From contig DCIW01000195.1 of assembly GCA_002317225.1 (NCBI GenBank), positions 1 through 64,000 of the forward strand: 64,000 bases of DNA. The letters run 5' to 3'. The translations under genes were made by a program, and so were the position numbers. Positions 54,468 through 62,903 of the stretch are shown here, piece after piece; the stretch's first letter is position 1; each line of letters starts with the position of its first letter. Source of the stretch: Prevotellaceae bacterium UBA1716. Its GTDB lineage: Bacteria; Bacteroidota; Bacteroidia; Bacteroidales; Bacteroidaceae. The notes beneath the pieces were generated by a model. That model was not told where the DNA came from, did no database searches, and saw only the letters and a list, made by a program, of their open reading frames with translations.

Positions 54468-54501
54468 CAAAAGTAATAAATTCCCCACATTTCCCCACAA
54501 A
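54468..54501 (-). promoter_or_regulatory. mraZ (dcw) promoter with MraZ-box-like operator
   Basis: On the minus strand TTTG (54498-54501) and TACTTTTG (54468-54475) lie 22 bp apart. The spacer holds TGGGG-AAATG-TGGGG (54483-54497): two TGGGN repeats with a 5-bp spacer, the layout of MraZ binding sites known from E. coli. The remaining part of the 334-bp gap is AT-rich and also contains the start region of the divergent beta-barrel gene. Confidence 0.65.
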
Positions 54502-54723
54502 ATATCAAGAAAATTTAGAAAAAAAATCATTTAAACCTATCTAAGCACTCTATTTCATTGTTTTCAAACGCTTTTAAAGCAATTTAGTGTGGTGGGGGAC
54601 GTTTTTGCGATTAATATCAAAAAAGGCATGAACATTATTTTTTTGTCGTAAAGATTTGTATGTTTCAGAAAGTTTTATGATATTTGCACACGAATTGAAA
54701 ACAGTCACAAAAATCACATCGTA

Positions 54724-55353
54724 ATGAAACGTTTTTTTTGTACAACTTTGATACTTATTTCAACAATCATCACAGTCTTGCCTGCTGATGCTCAAGTGAA
54801 GTTTGGTCTCAAAGTCGGAACCAACATAGCAAACGCGACCCTCAACAGAGAGTTTTTCGACTCTGAAAATCGCATAGGGTTTCTCATCGGACCAATGTTA
54901 GATGTGAAAATGCCTATTCTGGGATTGGGATTAGAGTTTGCGGCGCAATATCATGTTCGGCACATGCAACTCACACCTACAGAAGAAACAGACATGGCCG
55001 GTGGTGTTGCTTCGCTCCATACAATTGACATCCCGATAAATGCCAAATGGACATTGGGCAACGATAACATTCTGAGTGCCTATGCAGCAACAGGTCCGCA
55101 GATGTCCTGGAATATTGGAGGTCAACAACTCAAGCAAGTGTTTGATTTAGGCCAATACACAATGAAATCGTCTTACCTGAGTTGGAATATCGGTACCGGT
55201 GTCACCTTCCTTTCAAATTTCAGAATAGGATACACTTACAATATTGCAATCGGAGCGACCGCCTTAGTCGATTTCCACGATGCTGCCGGCAACTTAATCA
55301 GCGGCAAACTACGCAACAACACTCATCAAGTATTCTTTATCCACTTCTTTTAA
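54724..55353 (+). CDS. Outer-membrane beta-barrel protein (OMP_b-brl_2-like)
   Basis: A 209-residue protein. The signal peptide MKRFFCTTLILISTIITVLP ends near ADA-Q. The mature part begins VKFGLKVGTNIANATLN, typical of PorT/OmpX-like Bacteroidetes barrels (PF13568-like), and has alternating strands such as LSAYAATGPQMSWNIGG and SYLSWNIGTGVTFLSNFRIG. It ends in HQVFFIHFF with a terminal Phe, the usual BAM signal. Function unknown. It ends at 55353, directly against priA (no gap), suggesting co-transcription. Confidence 0.82.
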   Translation: MKRFFCTTLILISTIITVLPADAQVKFGLKVGTNIANATLNREFFDSENRIGFLIGPMLDVKMPILGLGLEFAAQYHVRHMQLTPTEETDMAGGVASLHTIDIPINAKWTLGNDNILSAYAATGPQMSWNIGGQQLKQVFDLGQYTMKSSYLSWNIGTGVTFLSNFRIGYTYNIAIGATALVDFHDAAGNLISGKLRNNTHQVFFIHFF

Positions 55354-57384
55354 ATGCTGTACGCAGACGTAATCCTTCCGCTTCCTCTACAAGACACATA
55401 TACTTATGCCATTCCCCAAGATATGGAGAGTGGCATTTGCCGTGGTTGTAGGGTGGTTGTTCAATTTGGAGCAAAGAAGGTTTACACTGCCATTGTCATC
55501 AGAGTACATGACCAGCGTCTAAACTTCGATAACATTAAGTACATTAGCGAGTTACTTGAATCTACTCCGATTGTAAATGAGAACCAACTCTCCCTTTGGA
55601 ACTGGATATCATCTTACTATATGTGTCCACTTGGAGATGTGTACAAAGCCGCTCTTCCAGGTGGTCTCAAGCCAAAAGACCAGAACGCATTAAAGGAGAA
55701 GAACAAACGCAGAAAACTCAAACTTGCTTACGAAGATTGGAACGCTCGCGAGGATGAGATTCGCAAGAACTTGAGCCCTGCCCAAACAAAAGCGTTCAAC
55801 GAAATTAACGAGTCTTTCAATAAGTTCAATACGAGTTTGCTCCACGGAGTCACATCAAGTGGAAAGACGGAGATTTACATCAATCTTATTAAAGAATACA
55901 TAGCAAAAGGGAAGCAGGTTCTTTACCTTCTTCCGGAAATTGCACTTACCACACAAATCACCAACCGCCTTGAATCGGTGTTTGGAGATTCTATGTGCGT
56001 ATACCACTCTAAATATACTGATGCACAACGTGTTGCTGTTTATCAGAAGCAACTCTCCGACGAACCGTTCCAACTCGTGCTTGGAGTGCGTTCATCCGTC
56101 TTTCTGCCTTTTCAAAATCTTGGACTCGTCATCGTGGACGAAGAGCATGAGCAATCATACAAGCAGCAAGAGCCCGCCCCACGTTACCATGCCCGTAGTG
56201 CCGCCCTTATGCTTGCAAAACAGTTTGATGCAAAGACTCTTCTTGGCACAGCAACTCCTTCGTTCGAAACCTATCATGCTGCTCGTAGTGGGCGTTTCGG
56301 TTACATCCAACTTACCGAGCGCTTCAAAGGCATGCAACTGCCTGAGATACAAATTGTAGACATCAAGACTCTTCGCAAACAGAAACGTATGCTTGGAGCT
56401 TTCTCTCCCGACCTTGTTGACGAGATTCGTGGGGCTCTTTCACGTGGCGAACAAGTCATACTTTTCCAAAACCGAAGAGGCTTTTCGCACTTCATCGAGT
56501 GCAAGCAATGCGGATGGGTGCCTCGTTGTGCTCATTGCGACGTGAGCCTTACTTATCACAAGAAGACAAACCAACTCACTTGCCACTATTGCGGTTACAC
56601 CTACCGCCTTCCGGAAGTATGCCCTTCGTGCGAGGAGAAAAACTTCATAAACAAGGGAGTTGGAACGGAGAAAGTGGAAGACCAAATCCACGAACTTTTT
56701 CCTGAAGCATCCGTCCTCAGAATGGACCTCGACACTACCCGTGCCCGCGACTCTTACGAAAAGATTATCAATGAGTTTGCCGACCATAAGGCAGACATCC
56801 TCATAGGCACTCAGATGGTGACTAAAGGACTTGATTTCGATAGCGTTAGCATTGTCGGTATACTCGATGCTGACACCATGCTCAACCAACCAGACTTCCG
56901 TGCTTACGAACGCACTTTCCAGACCCTTTCGCAAGTGGCAGGAAGAGCGGGAAGAAAGAACCATGCAGGTAAGGTAATCCTACAAACTCGTTCGGCAGAT
57001 TCATCTCTTATCCAACAAGTTACCGGCAATGACTTTTGGGGAATGTTTTATGATCAAATGCTTCAACGCAAGGCATTCAACTACCCTCCTTTCTATCGCC
57101 TCATCTACATCTACCTGAAACATCGTGACGGAGTGCTGCTCGACCACCTCGCTGTTGAGATGGCAGACAAGCTTCGTGCTGTGTTCGGCGAACGTGTTCT
57201 CGGACCTGATGCACCACCTGTCAGCAGGGTACAAAGTCTCTTCATCCGCAAGATAATGATAAAAGTGGAGCATTCTGCATCTCCTAACAAAGTTAGAAGT
57301 GCTATTCTTGCCGTACAAAGACAGATATTGGAACAGCCAATTGCCAATTCGCTCAACATTTACTATGATGTGGACCCACTTTAG
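55354..57384 (+). CDS. priA: Primosomal replication helicase PriA, apparently lacking the winged-helix domain
   Basis: A 676-residue PriA, the 3'-to-5' helicase that restarts stalled forks. The 3'-OH-binding domain covers residues 1-105 (MLYADVILPLPLQDTYTYAI; LSLWNWISSYYMCPLGDVYK). The helicase domain follows from about residue 140: LSPAQTKAFNEINESF, Walker A LLHGVTSSGKTEIY (residues 162-175), LVIVDEEHEQSYKQ, and motif VI region LSQVAGRAGRKNHAGKVILQ. Eight zinc cysteines sit in CKQCGWVPRCAHCDVSLTYH and LTCHYCGYTY...CPSCEEK. Only about 35 basic residues separate the two domains, where E. coli PriA has the roughly 80-90-residue winged-helix domain. The frame is intact. Confidence 0.93.
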   Translation: MLYADVILPLPLQDTYTYAIPQDMESGICRGCRVVVQFGAKKVYTAIVIRVHDQRLNFDNIKYISELLESTPIVNENQLSLWNWISSYYMCPLGDVYKAALPGGLKPKDQNALKEKNKRRKLKLAYEDWNAREDEIRKNLSPAQTKAFNEINESFNKFNTSLLHGVTSSGKTEIYINLIKEYIAKGKQVLYLLPEIALTTQITNRLESVFGDSMCVYHSKYTDAQRVAVYQKQLSDEPFQLVLGVRSSVFLPFQNLGLVIVDEEHEQSYKQQEPAPRYHARSAALMLAKQFDAKTLLGTATPSFETYHAARSGRFGYIQLTERFKGMQLPEIQIVDIKTLRKQKRMLGAFSPDLVDEIRGALSRGEQVILFQNRRGFSHFIECKQCGWVPRCAHCDVSLTYHKKTNQLTCHYCGYTYRLPEVCPSCEEKNFINKGVGTEKVEDQIHELFPEASVLRMDLDTTRARDSYEKIINEFADHKADILIGTQMVTKGLDFDSVSIVGILDADTMLNQPDFRAYERTFQTLSQVAGRAGRKNHAGKVILQTRSADSSLIQQVTGNDFWGMFYDQMLQRKAFNYPPFYRLIYIYLKHRDGVLLDHLAVEMADKLRAVFGERVLGPDAPPVSRVQSLFIRKIMIKVEHSASPNKVRSAILAVQRQILEQPIANSLNIYYDVDPL

Positions 57385-57403
57385 CACATTATAGGCAAAA
57401 AAA

Positions 57404-57469
57404 TTGGTCATGTTATTTAAAAGGTGTAAATTTGCAGCAATTTTCGAGCACTTTGCCCGAATATTGCTG
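57404..57469 (+). promoter_or_regulatory. Predicted promoter and leader hairpin of thrA
   Basis: TTG (57404-57406), 20 bp, TAAATTTG (57427-57434). Directly after it is a 12-bp inverted repeat with one mismatch (CAGCAATTTTCG at 57435-57446; CGAATATTGCTG at 57458-57469), which would lie at or very near the 5' end of the mRNA. The leader to the thrA ATG is about 110 nt. No threonine/isoleucine-rich leader peptide was found. Confidence 0.6.
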
Positions 57470-57550
57470 TAAATTGTCTTGCAGATCTCGTTTTTCTGTA
57501 GCGATATTTGGTCTCTGTGCTTTCATACTAATTAATTTCAATAACATCTA

Positions 57551-60013
57551 ATGAAAGTACTCAAGTTTGGCGGAACATCCGTAGGTTCCGTAGAAAGTAT
57601 TCTTAATCTTAAAAAGATTGTCGAGGCTTGCGATGAGCCTGTAGTTGTGGTTGTGTCAGCTCTCGGTGGTATTACCGACAAGTTGATCAACACCTCGAAA
57701 CTCGCAGTTAATGGTGACCCATCTTATCTCACAGCTTATGACGAGATGGTGACCCGCCATCATGATATGATCGAAGCAATCATATCAGACCCTGAAAAGA
57801 AAGCAAATCTCCTTGCCACAGTTGATGGTCTTCTCAACGACCTCAAGAGCATTTATCAGGGCGTATTCCTTATTCATGATTTAAGTACAAAGACCAGCAA
57901 CGCCATAGTATCTTATGGCGAGCGAATCTCTTCAAATATTGTTGCCACCCTCATCAATGATGCAAAGTGGTACAACTCTCTTGAATTCATTAAGACCAAG
58001 TTTAAGCAAGGCAAGAACCTCTATTCGAACACCATCTCTAACCCACTAATCCTCGAAGCATTCAAGGATTTCAAGGAAGGTAAGGCAAGTCATAAGGTTT
58101 GTCTCGCTGGCGGTTTCATCTCTACAGATGCAAACACAGGCGAAATCACAAACCTTGGTCGTGGTGGTTCGGACTATACTGCAGCCATCCTTGCTGCAGC
58201 ACTCGATGCTCGCGTTCTTGAGATTTGGACAGACGTTAGCGGTTTCATGACTGCCGACCCACGCGTTATCAACAACGCTTATCCTATCGACCAACTCTCA
58301 TACGTTGAAGCAACTGAGCTTTGTAACTTCGGTGCGAAGGTAGTTTACCCTCCAACAATCTATCCTGTCTGCATTAAGAACATCCCAATCCTCATCAAGA
58401 ACACATTCCGTCCTGAGGACAAGGGTACAATCATTACCGAAAAGACTTCGGACTCAGGTCGTGCCATCAAGGGTATCTCTTCTATTAACAATACAAGCCT
58501 CATCACAGTATCTGGTCTTTCGATGGTAGGTGTGATTGGTGTCAACCAGCGTATCTTCTCTGCTCTTGCAGCAAATGGAATCAGCGTATTCATGGTTTCG
58601 CAGGCATCTTCGGAGAACTCAACTTCGATCGGTGTTCGCAACGAAGACGCAGATGCCGCTTGCGATGTGCTCAACAAGGAGTTCGCAAAGGAAATCGAGA
58701 TGGGTGCCATGTATAAGATGAACCTTGAGCGTGACCTCGCAACTGTCGCTATCGTAGGCGAGAACATGAAGCATACTCCTGGTATCGCTGGTAAGCTCTT
58801 CGGAACTCTCGGTCGCAATGGTATCAGTGTGATTGCTTGTGCGCAGGGTGCTTCAGAGACTAATATCTCGTTCGTTGTCGAAAGCAAGTCGCTCCGCAAG
58901 TCGCTCAACGTCATCCACGACAGCTTTTTTCTTTCTGAATACCAAGTGCTGAATGTCTTCCTCTGCGGTGTGGGTACTGTAGGCGGAAACCTTCTTGGCC
59001 AGATTGCCTCTCAGCAAGAGAAACTGATGCAGGAGCGTAACCTTAAGATTAATGTTGTTGGAGTTGCTTCGGGTCATAACGCCATATTCAACCGTAATGG
59101 AATCGACCTTTCGAATTTCAACATCGAAGATTTCCGTGCAAACCTTATGCAAGCAGAACCATCCAATATCGATCGTCTCAAGGAAGAGGTTATTGGTATG
59201 AATATCTTCAATTCGGTATTCGTTGACTGCACAGCAAGCGGTGATGTTCCAACGCTCTATCATGATTTCCTCAACAACAATATATCTGTAGTTGCAGCAA
59301 ATAAGGTTGCAGCATCTGGTGACTACGAAAACTATGCCCTCCTCAAGGAGACTGCCCGCAAACGTGGTGTCAAGTACCTCTTCGAGACTAATGTAGGTGC
59401 AGGTCTTCCTATTATCAACACAATCAACGACCTTTGCAATTCAGGTGATAAGATTCTGAAGATCGAGGCTGTGCTTTCGGGCACACTCAACTATATTTTC
59501 AACACTATCTCTGCTGAAATCCCATTCTCAGAGACTGTTCGTCTTGCAAAGGAAGAGGGTTATGCAGAACCAGACCCACGTATCGACCTTTCGGGCAAGG
59601 ATGTAATCCGCAAACTCGTCATTCTCTCTCGCGAGGCAGGTTACAAACTTTCGCAAGAAGATGTGGAGAAGAGCCTCTTCATACCACAGTCGTTCTTCGA
59701 TGGAACTCTTGAGGATTTCTGGAAGAATCTCCCAACTCTCGATGCAGAATTCGAAGCAGAACGTAAAGTGGTTGAAGCAAACAACCAGCATTGGCGTTTT
59801 GTTGCAAAACTCGAAAATGGCAAGGGTTCTGTAAGTCTCCAGAAGGTTGACAACCATCATCCTTTCTACGACCTCGAAGGTTCGAATAACATCATCCTCC
59901 TCACGACTGAGCGTTACAACCAATATCCAATGCTCATCCAGGGATATGGAGCTGGAGCATCAGTAACTGCAGCAGGTGTGTTCGCAGACATCATGAGTAT
60001 TGCTAATATTTAA
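57551..60013 (+). CDS. thrA: Bifunctional aspartokinase / homoserine dehydrogenase
   Basis: An 820-residue fusion that carries out the first and third steps of the aspartate pathway to Thr. The aspartokinase begins MKVLKFGGTSVGSVESILNL, with GRGGSDYTAAILAAALDARV. Two ACT-type regulatory regions follow (LSMVGVIGVNQRIFSALAAN; VGENMKHTPGIAGKLFGTLG). Homoserine dehydrogenase begins near residue 470 with LNVFLCGVGTVGGNLLGQIA, then ANKVAASGDYENYALLKETA, LFETNVGAGLPIINTINDL and EGYAEPDPRIDLSGKDVIRK. Length matches E. coli ThrA. It heads thrA-apgM-thrC. Confidence 0.97.
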   Translation: MKVLKFGGTSVGSVESILNLKKIVEACDEPVVVVVSALGGITDKLINTSKLAVNGDPSYLTAYDEMVTRHHDMIEAIISDPEKKANLLATVDGLLNDLKSIYQGVFLIHDLSTKTSNAIVSYGERISSNIVATLINDAKWYNSLEFIKTKFKQGKNLYSNTISNPLILEAFKDFKEGKASHKVCLAGGFISTDANTGEITNLGRGGSDYTAAILAAALDARVLEIWTDVSGFMTADPRVINNAYPIDQLSYVEATELCNFGAKVVYPPTIYPVCIKNIPILIKNTFRPEDKGTIITEKTSDSGRAIKGISSINNTSLITVSGLSMVGVIGVNQRIFSALAANGISVFMVSQASSENSTSIGVRNEDADAACDVLNKEFAKEIEMGAMYKMNLERDLATVAIVGENMKHTPGIAGKLFGTLGRNGISVIACAQGASETNISFVVESKSLRKSLNVIHDSFFLSEYQVLNVFLCGVGTVGGNLLGQIASQQEKLMQERNLKINVVGVASGHNAIFNRNGIDLSNFNIEDFRANLMQAEPSNIDRLKEEVIGMNIFNSVFVDCTASGDVPTLYHDFLNNNISVVAANKVAASGDYENYALLKETARKRGVKYLFETNVGAGLPIINTINDLCNSGDKILKIEAVLSGTLNYIFNTISAEIPFSETVRLAKEEGYAEPDPRIDLSGKDVIRKLVILSREAGYKLSQEDVEKSLFIPQSFFDGTLEDFWKNLPTLDAEFEAERKVVEANNQHWRFVAKLENGKGSVSLQKVDNHHPFYDLEGSNNIILLTTERYNQYPMLIQGYGAGASVTAAGVFADIMSIANI

Positions 60014-60028
60014 TTAGTGAAGAACAAA

Positions 60029-60133
60029 GAGTGAAGAGTGAAGAATTTGCTACCGCTTTGGAGCAAGAGCGGTTTACACCTTTGCTTACTTTGAAGATTG
60101 CTATTCCGGCAGGAAATTCTTCACTCTTCACTC
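60029..60133. repeat. Long inverted repeat between thrA and the apgM-like gene
   Basis: Perfect 20-bp arms (60029-60048 and 60114-60133), built from GAGTGAA units, enclose a 65-nt loop that itself contains ACCGCT/AGCGGT (60052-60057 and 60068-60073). The right side continues with one more CTTCACTC unit to 60148. In the RNA this would form a strong hairpin in the intercistronic region, without a following T-run. Confidence 0.88.
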
Positions 60134-60155
60134 TTCACTCTTCACTCCAAAGGTA

Positions 60156-61457
60156 ATGAAACATATTGTTATTTTAGGAGACGGAATGGCGGATTGGCCT
60201 GTCGAATCACTCGGCAACAAGACGCTGCTCCAATACGCTAACACTCCATATATGGACATGTTAGCAAAACAAGGCAAAACAGGCATGCTGAAGACCGTCC
60301 AGGATGGCTTTCATCCTGGGTCGGAGGTAGCCAATTCAAGCATATTAGGTTACGACCAAAACGAGGTATATGAAGGCAGAGGTCCTCTCGAAGCAGCCTC
60401 AATCGGTGTTGAACTCGCACCAACAGACATGGCAATCCGTTGCAACATCATCTGCATCGAAGGCGACCACATAAAGAACCACTCATGTGGACGACTTGAG
60501 ACAGAAGAAGGTGACATCCTCATCAAGTATCTTCAGGAGAAGCTTGCAAATGATGCTGATATTGTAGCAATGTACGGGCACATCGTCCACTTCTACACAG
60601 GAGTGCAATATCGTCATCTTCTCGTAATCAATGGAGGTAGCAAATTCTTGAAGTGTACTCCACCACACGATGTACCTCTCAAGCCTTGGAAGCCACTTCT
60701 TGTCCAACCGGATCTTGAAGCCGAAGCAAAGGCTGAAGTGAAATCCACATTGAGTGCAACCGAAACTGCAGAGCTCATCAATCTTTTGATTGTAAAATCA
60801 CAAGAATTGCTCAACGCTCATCCTTTCAATGCACAACGAATTGCAGAAGGCAAGGATCCAGCAAACAGCATCTGGCCTTGGGCAGGAGGCAATCGTCCTC
60901 ACATGATTCCGCTCACAACCACCTTCCCTCAGATTAAGAAGGGAGCGGTAATCACAGCAGTTGACCTCATTCGAGGAATCGGTTCGCTTGCGGGATTACG
61001 TGTTATAGATGTAGAAGGAGCAACTGGTCTTTACGACACTAACTACGAAGGTAAGGCACAGGCTGCCATCGAAGCTCTCAAGACTGACGACTTCGTTTAT
61101 CTTCATGTAGAAGCATCTGACGAAGCTGGTCATGATGGCGATCTTGAACTCAAACTCCAAACTATCGAGAACCTCGACAAGCGTGCCATAGGCCCTATTT
61201 ATGAAGAGGTTAAGAACTGGGGCGTTGCAGGCACACCAACTGCCGACCTCGAACCGGTTGCAATCGCAGTTCTTCCTGACCACCCTACTCCAGTGGCTCA
61301 TCGTACTCACACCAACGAGCCAATACCTTTCCTCATCTATGCTCCAGGCATTGAAGCTGATAAGGTAGACTCATTCGATGAACAAAGCTGTAAAGAAGGT
61401 ATCTACGGCAACCTCAAAAAAGACGGCTTCATCAAAGCCTTCATGACAATAAATTAA
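60156..61457 (+). CDS. ApgM-type cofactor-independent phosphoglycerate mutase homologue (possible homoserine kinase analogue)
   Basis: A 433-residue alkaline-phosphatase-superfamily protein of the archaeal-type phosphoglycerate mutase family (COG3635). MKHIVILGDGMADWPVESLG has the metal-binding Asp; GSEVANSSILGYDQ has the catalytic Ser; YEGRGPLEAASIGVELAPTD and DFVYLHVEASDEAGHDGD are family blocks; HPTPVAHRTHTNEPIPFLIY has the late metal His residues. It lies between thrA and thrC, where homoserine kinase (thrB) is expected and absent, and the family has been proposed as a functional analogue of homoserine kinase. I support that by context only. Confidence 0.85.
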   Translation: MKHIVILGDGMADWPVESLGNKTLLQYANTPYMDMLAKQGKTGMLKTVQDGFHPGSEVANSSILGYDQNEVYEGRGPLEAASIGVELAPTDMAIRCNIICIEGDHIKNHSCGRLETEEGDILIKYLQEKLANDADIVAMYGHIVHFYTGVQYRHLLVINGGSKFLKCTPPHDVPLKPWKPLLVQPDLEAEAKAEVKSTLSATETAELINLLIVKSQELLNAHPFNAQRIAEGKDPANSIWPWAGGNRPHMIPLTTTFPQIKKGAVITAVDLIRGIGSLAGLRVIDVEGATGLYDTNYEGKAQAAIEALKTDDFVYLHVEASDEAGHDGDLELKLQTIENLDKRAIGPIYEEVKNWGVAGTPTADLEPVAIAVLPDHPTPVAHRTHTNEPIPFLIYAPGIEADKVDSFDEQSCKEGIYGNLKKDGFIKAFMTIN

Positions 61458-61470
61458 AAATAAACAATTA

Positions 61471-61525
61471 AATACCATCCTCCCCCTAACTGGATGGACG
61501 CCCCCTTTGGGGGACGGGGGGCTCC
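61471..61525 (+). repeat. Solo copy of the GC-rich repeat before thrC
   Basis: A 55-bp stretch that matches the reverse complement of 47148-47200 with only about six differences. It contains CCATCC...GGATGG and CCCCC-TTT-GGGGG pairs and ends GGGGGGCTCC, five bases before the thrC ATG. The copy before murD ends with GGGGGGCTT in the same orientation relative to its gene. Confidence 0.88.
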
Positions 61526-61529
61526 AAAT

Positions 61530-62858
61530 ATGAACTACTATTCAACTAACGGCAAAGCAGAAATTGCCTCACTCGAAAAGGCTGTAGTCAAGGGGCTTGC
61601 AGAAGACAAGGGTCTCTATATGCCAGAGCGTATCAAACCGCTCCCACAGTCTTTCTTTGACAACATAGAAAACCTCTCTTTCCAAGAGATAGCATATACA
61701 GTTGCAGACGCATTCTTTGGTGAGGATGTAGATGCAGAAAGTCTTAAAAACATCGTTTACGACACACTCGCATTCGATTGTCCTTGTGTAAAGGTTACTG
61801 ACAACATCTATTCACTTGAACTCTTCCATGGTCCAACACTTGCATTCAAGGATGTAGGTGCACGATTCATGGCTCGCCTTCTTCAGTACTTCTTAAAGAA
61901 ATCCGGAGATTCCGGCATTTCTGGTAATTCCGGAAAATCTGGAGTTAATGTCCTCGTTGCCACTTCAGGTGATACTGGTTCTGCTGTAGCAAACGGTTTC
62001 CTTGGTGTTGATGGCATTCATGTTTATGTCCTCTATCCAAAGGGTAAGGTTTCTCCTATTCAGGAGTGTCAGTTCACAACTCTTGGCCAGAACATCACAG
62101 CGATCGAAGTTGATGGCGTGTTTGACGATTGTCAGGCACTCGTTAAGTCAGCATTCATGGATGCAGACCTCAATGCACATATGAAACTCACTTCTGCCAA
62201 CTCAATCAACGTTGCCCGCTTCCTCCCACAAGCATTCTATTATTTCTACGCTTATGGACAGATGAAGAAGTTAGGTCTTGCTGATCAGTTGGTTGCTTGT
62301 GTACCTTCAGGTAATTTCGGAAATATCTGTTCTGCTCTCTTCGGCAAGAAGATGGGACTTCCAATCAAGCGTTTCATTGCTGCTAACAATGCCAACGATA
62401 TCTTCTTCAAGTATCTCCAGACAGGTAAGTACGAGCCAAAGGCATCTGTTCAAACTATCGCAAATGCAATGGATGTAGGCGATCCATCTAACTTCGCCCG
62501 CGTTTACGAACTCTACAATAAGGACCACTCGGCAATTTGTGCTGATATCGCTGGTGCAACATACACTGATGCTCAGATTGCAGAAGCAATGAAGGATTGT
62601 AAGGCGACAACTGGTTATGTTTGCGACCCACACGGAGCATGCGGCTACCAGGCACTCAAGGAAGGCCTCAAGCCAGGTGAAGTAGGTTTCTTCCTCGAGA
62701 CAGCCCATCCTGCCAAATTCAAGGATACAGTTGACGGAATCCTCAATTCTGACATTGAAATTCCTGCAAAACTCCGCGCCTTTATGCAAGGGACCAAGCA
62801 GTCTATCCCTATGACAAAGGACTTCGCTTCGTTCAAGGCATACCTCCTCTCCGAATAA
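61530..62858 (+). CDS. thrC: Threonine synthase
   Basis: A 442-residue PLP enzyme that converts O-phosphohomoserine to threonine. The start at 61530 (MNYYSTNGKAEIASLEKAVV) is chosen because 12 further upstream codons lie in the GC-rich repeat. LELFHGPTLAFKDVGARFMA carries the PLP Lys; NVLVATSGDTGSAVANGFLG and CVPSGNFGNICSALFGKKMG are the phosphate- and PLP-binding blocks. The odd GDSGISGNSGKSG insert (about residues 126-138) is a small Gly/Ser-rich loop. Last gene of the threonine cluster. Confidence 0.96.
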   Translation: MNYYSTNGKAEIASLEKAVVKGLAEDKGLYMPERIKPLPQSFFDNIENLSFQEIAYTVADAFFGEDVDAESLKNIVYDTLAFDCPCVKVTDNIYSLELFHGPTLAFKDVGARFMARLLQYFLKKSGDSGISGNSGKSGVNVLVATSGDTGSAVANGFLGVDGIHVYVLYPKGKVSPIQECQFTTLGQNITAIEVDGVFDDCQALVKSAFMDADLNAHMKLTSANSINVARFLPQAFYYFYAYGQMKKLGLADQLVACVPSGNFGNICSALFGKKMGLPIKRFIAANNANDIFFKYLQTGKYEPKASVQTIANAMDVGDPSNFARVYELYNKDHSAICADIAGATYTDAQIAEAMKDCKATTGYVCDPHGACGYQALKEGLKPGEVGFFLETAHPAKFKDTVDGILNSDIEIPAKLRAFMQGTKQSIPMTKDFASFKAYLLSE

Positions 62859-62903
62859 CATTCAGCAAAGAATAACGAATAGGTCAATAATCAACCTTTC
62901 ACA

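Noticed and set aside
57470..57550. Threonine/isoleucine leader peptide before thrA
   Set aside because: No short frame rich in Thr or Ile codons was found, and there is no terminator-antiterminator pair with a T-run.
60050..60148. Rho-independent terminator between thrA and apgM
   Set aside because: The hairpin is long and strong but is not followed by a T-run, and the downstream gene belongs to the same pathway.
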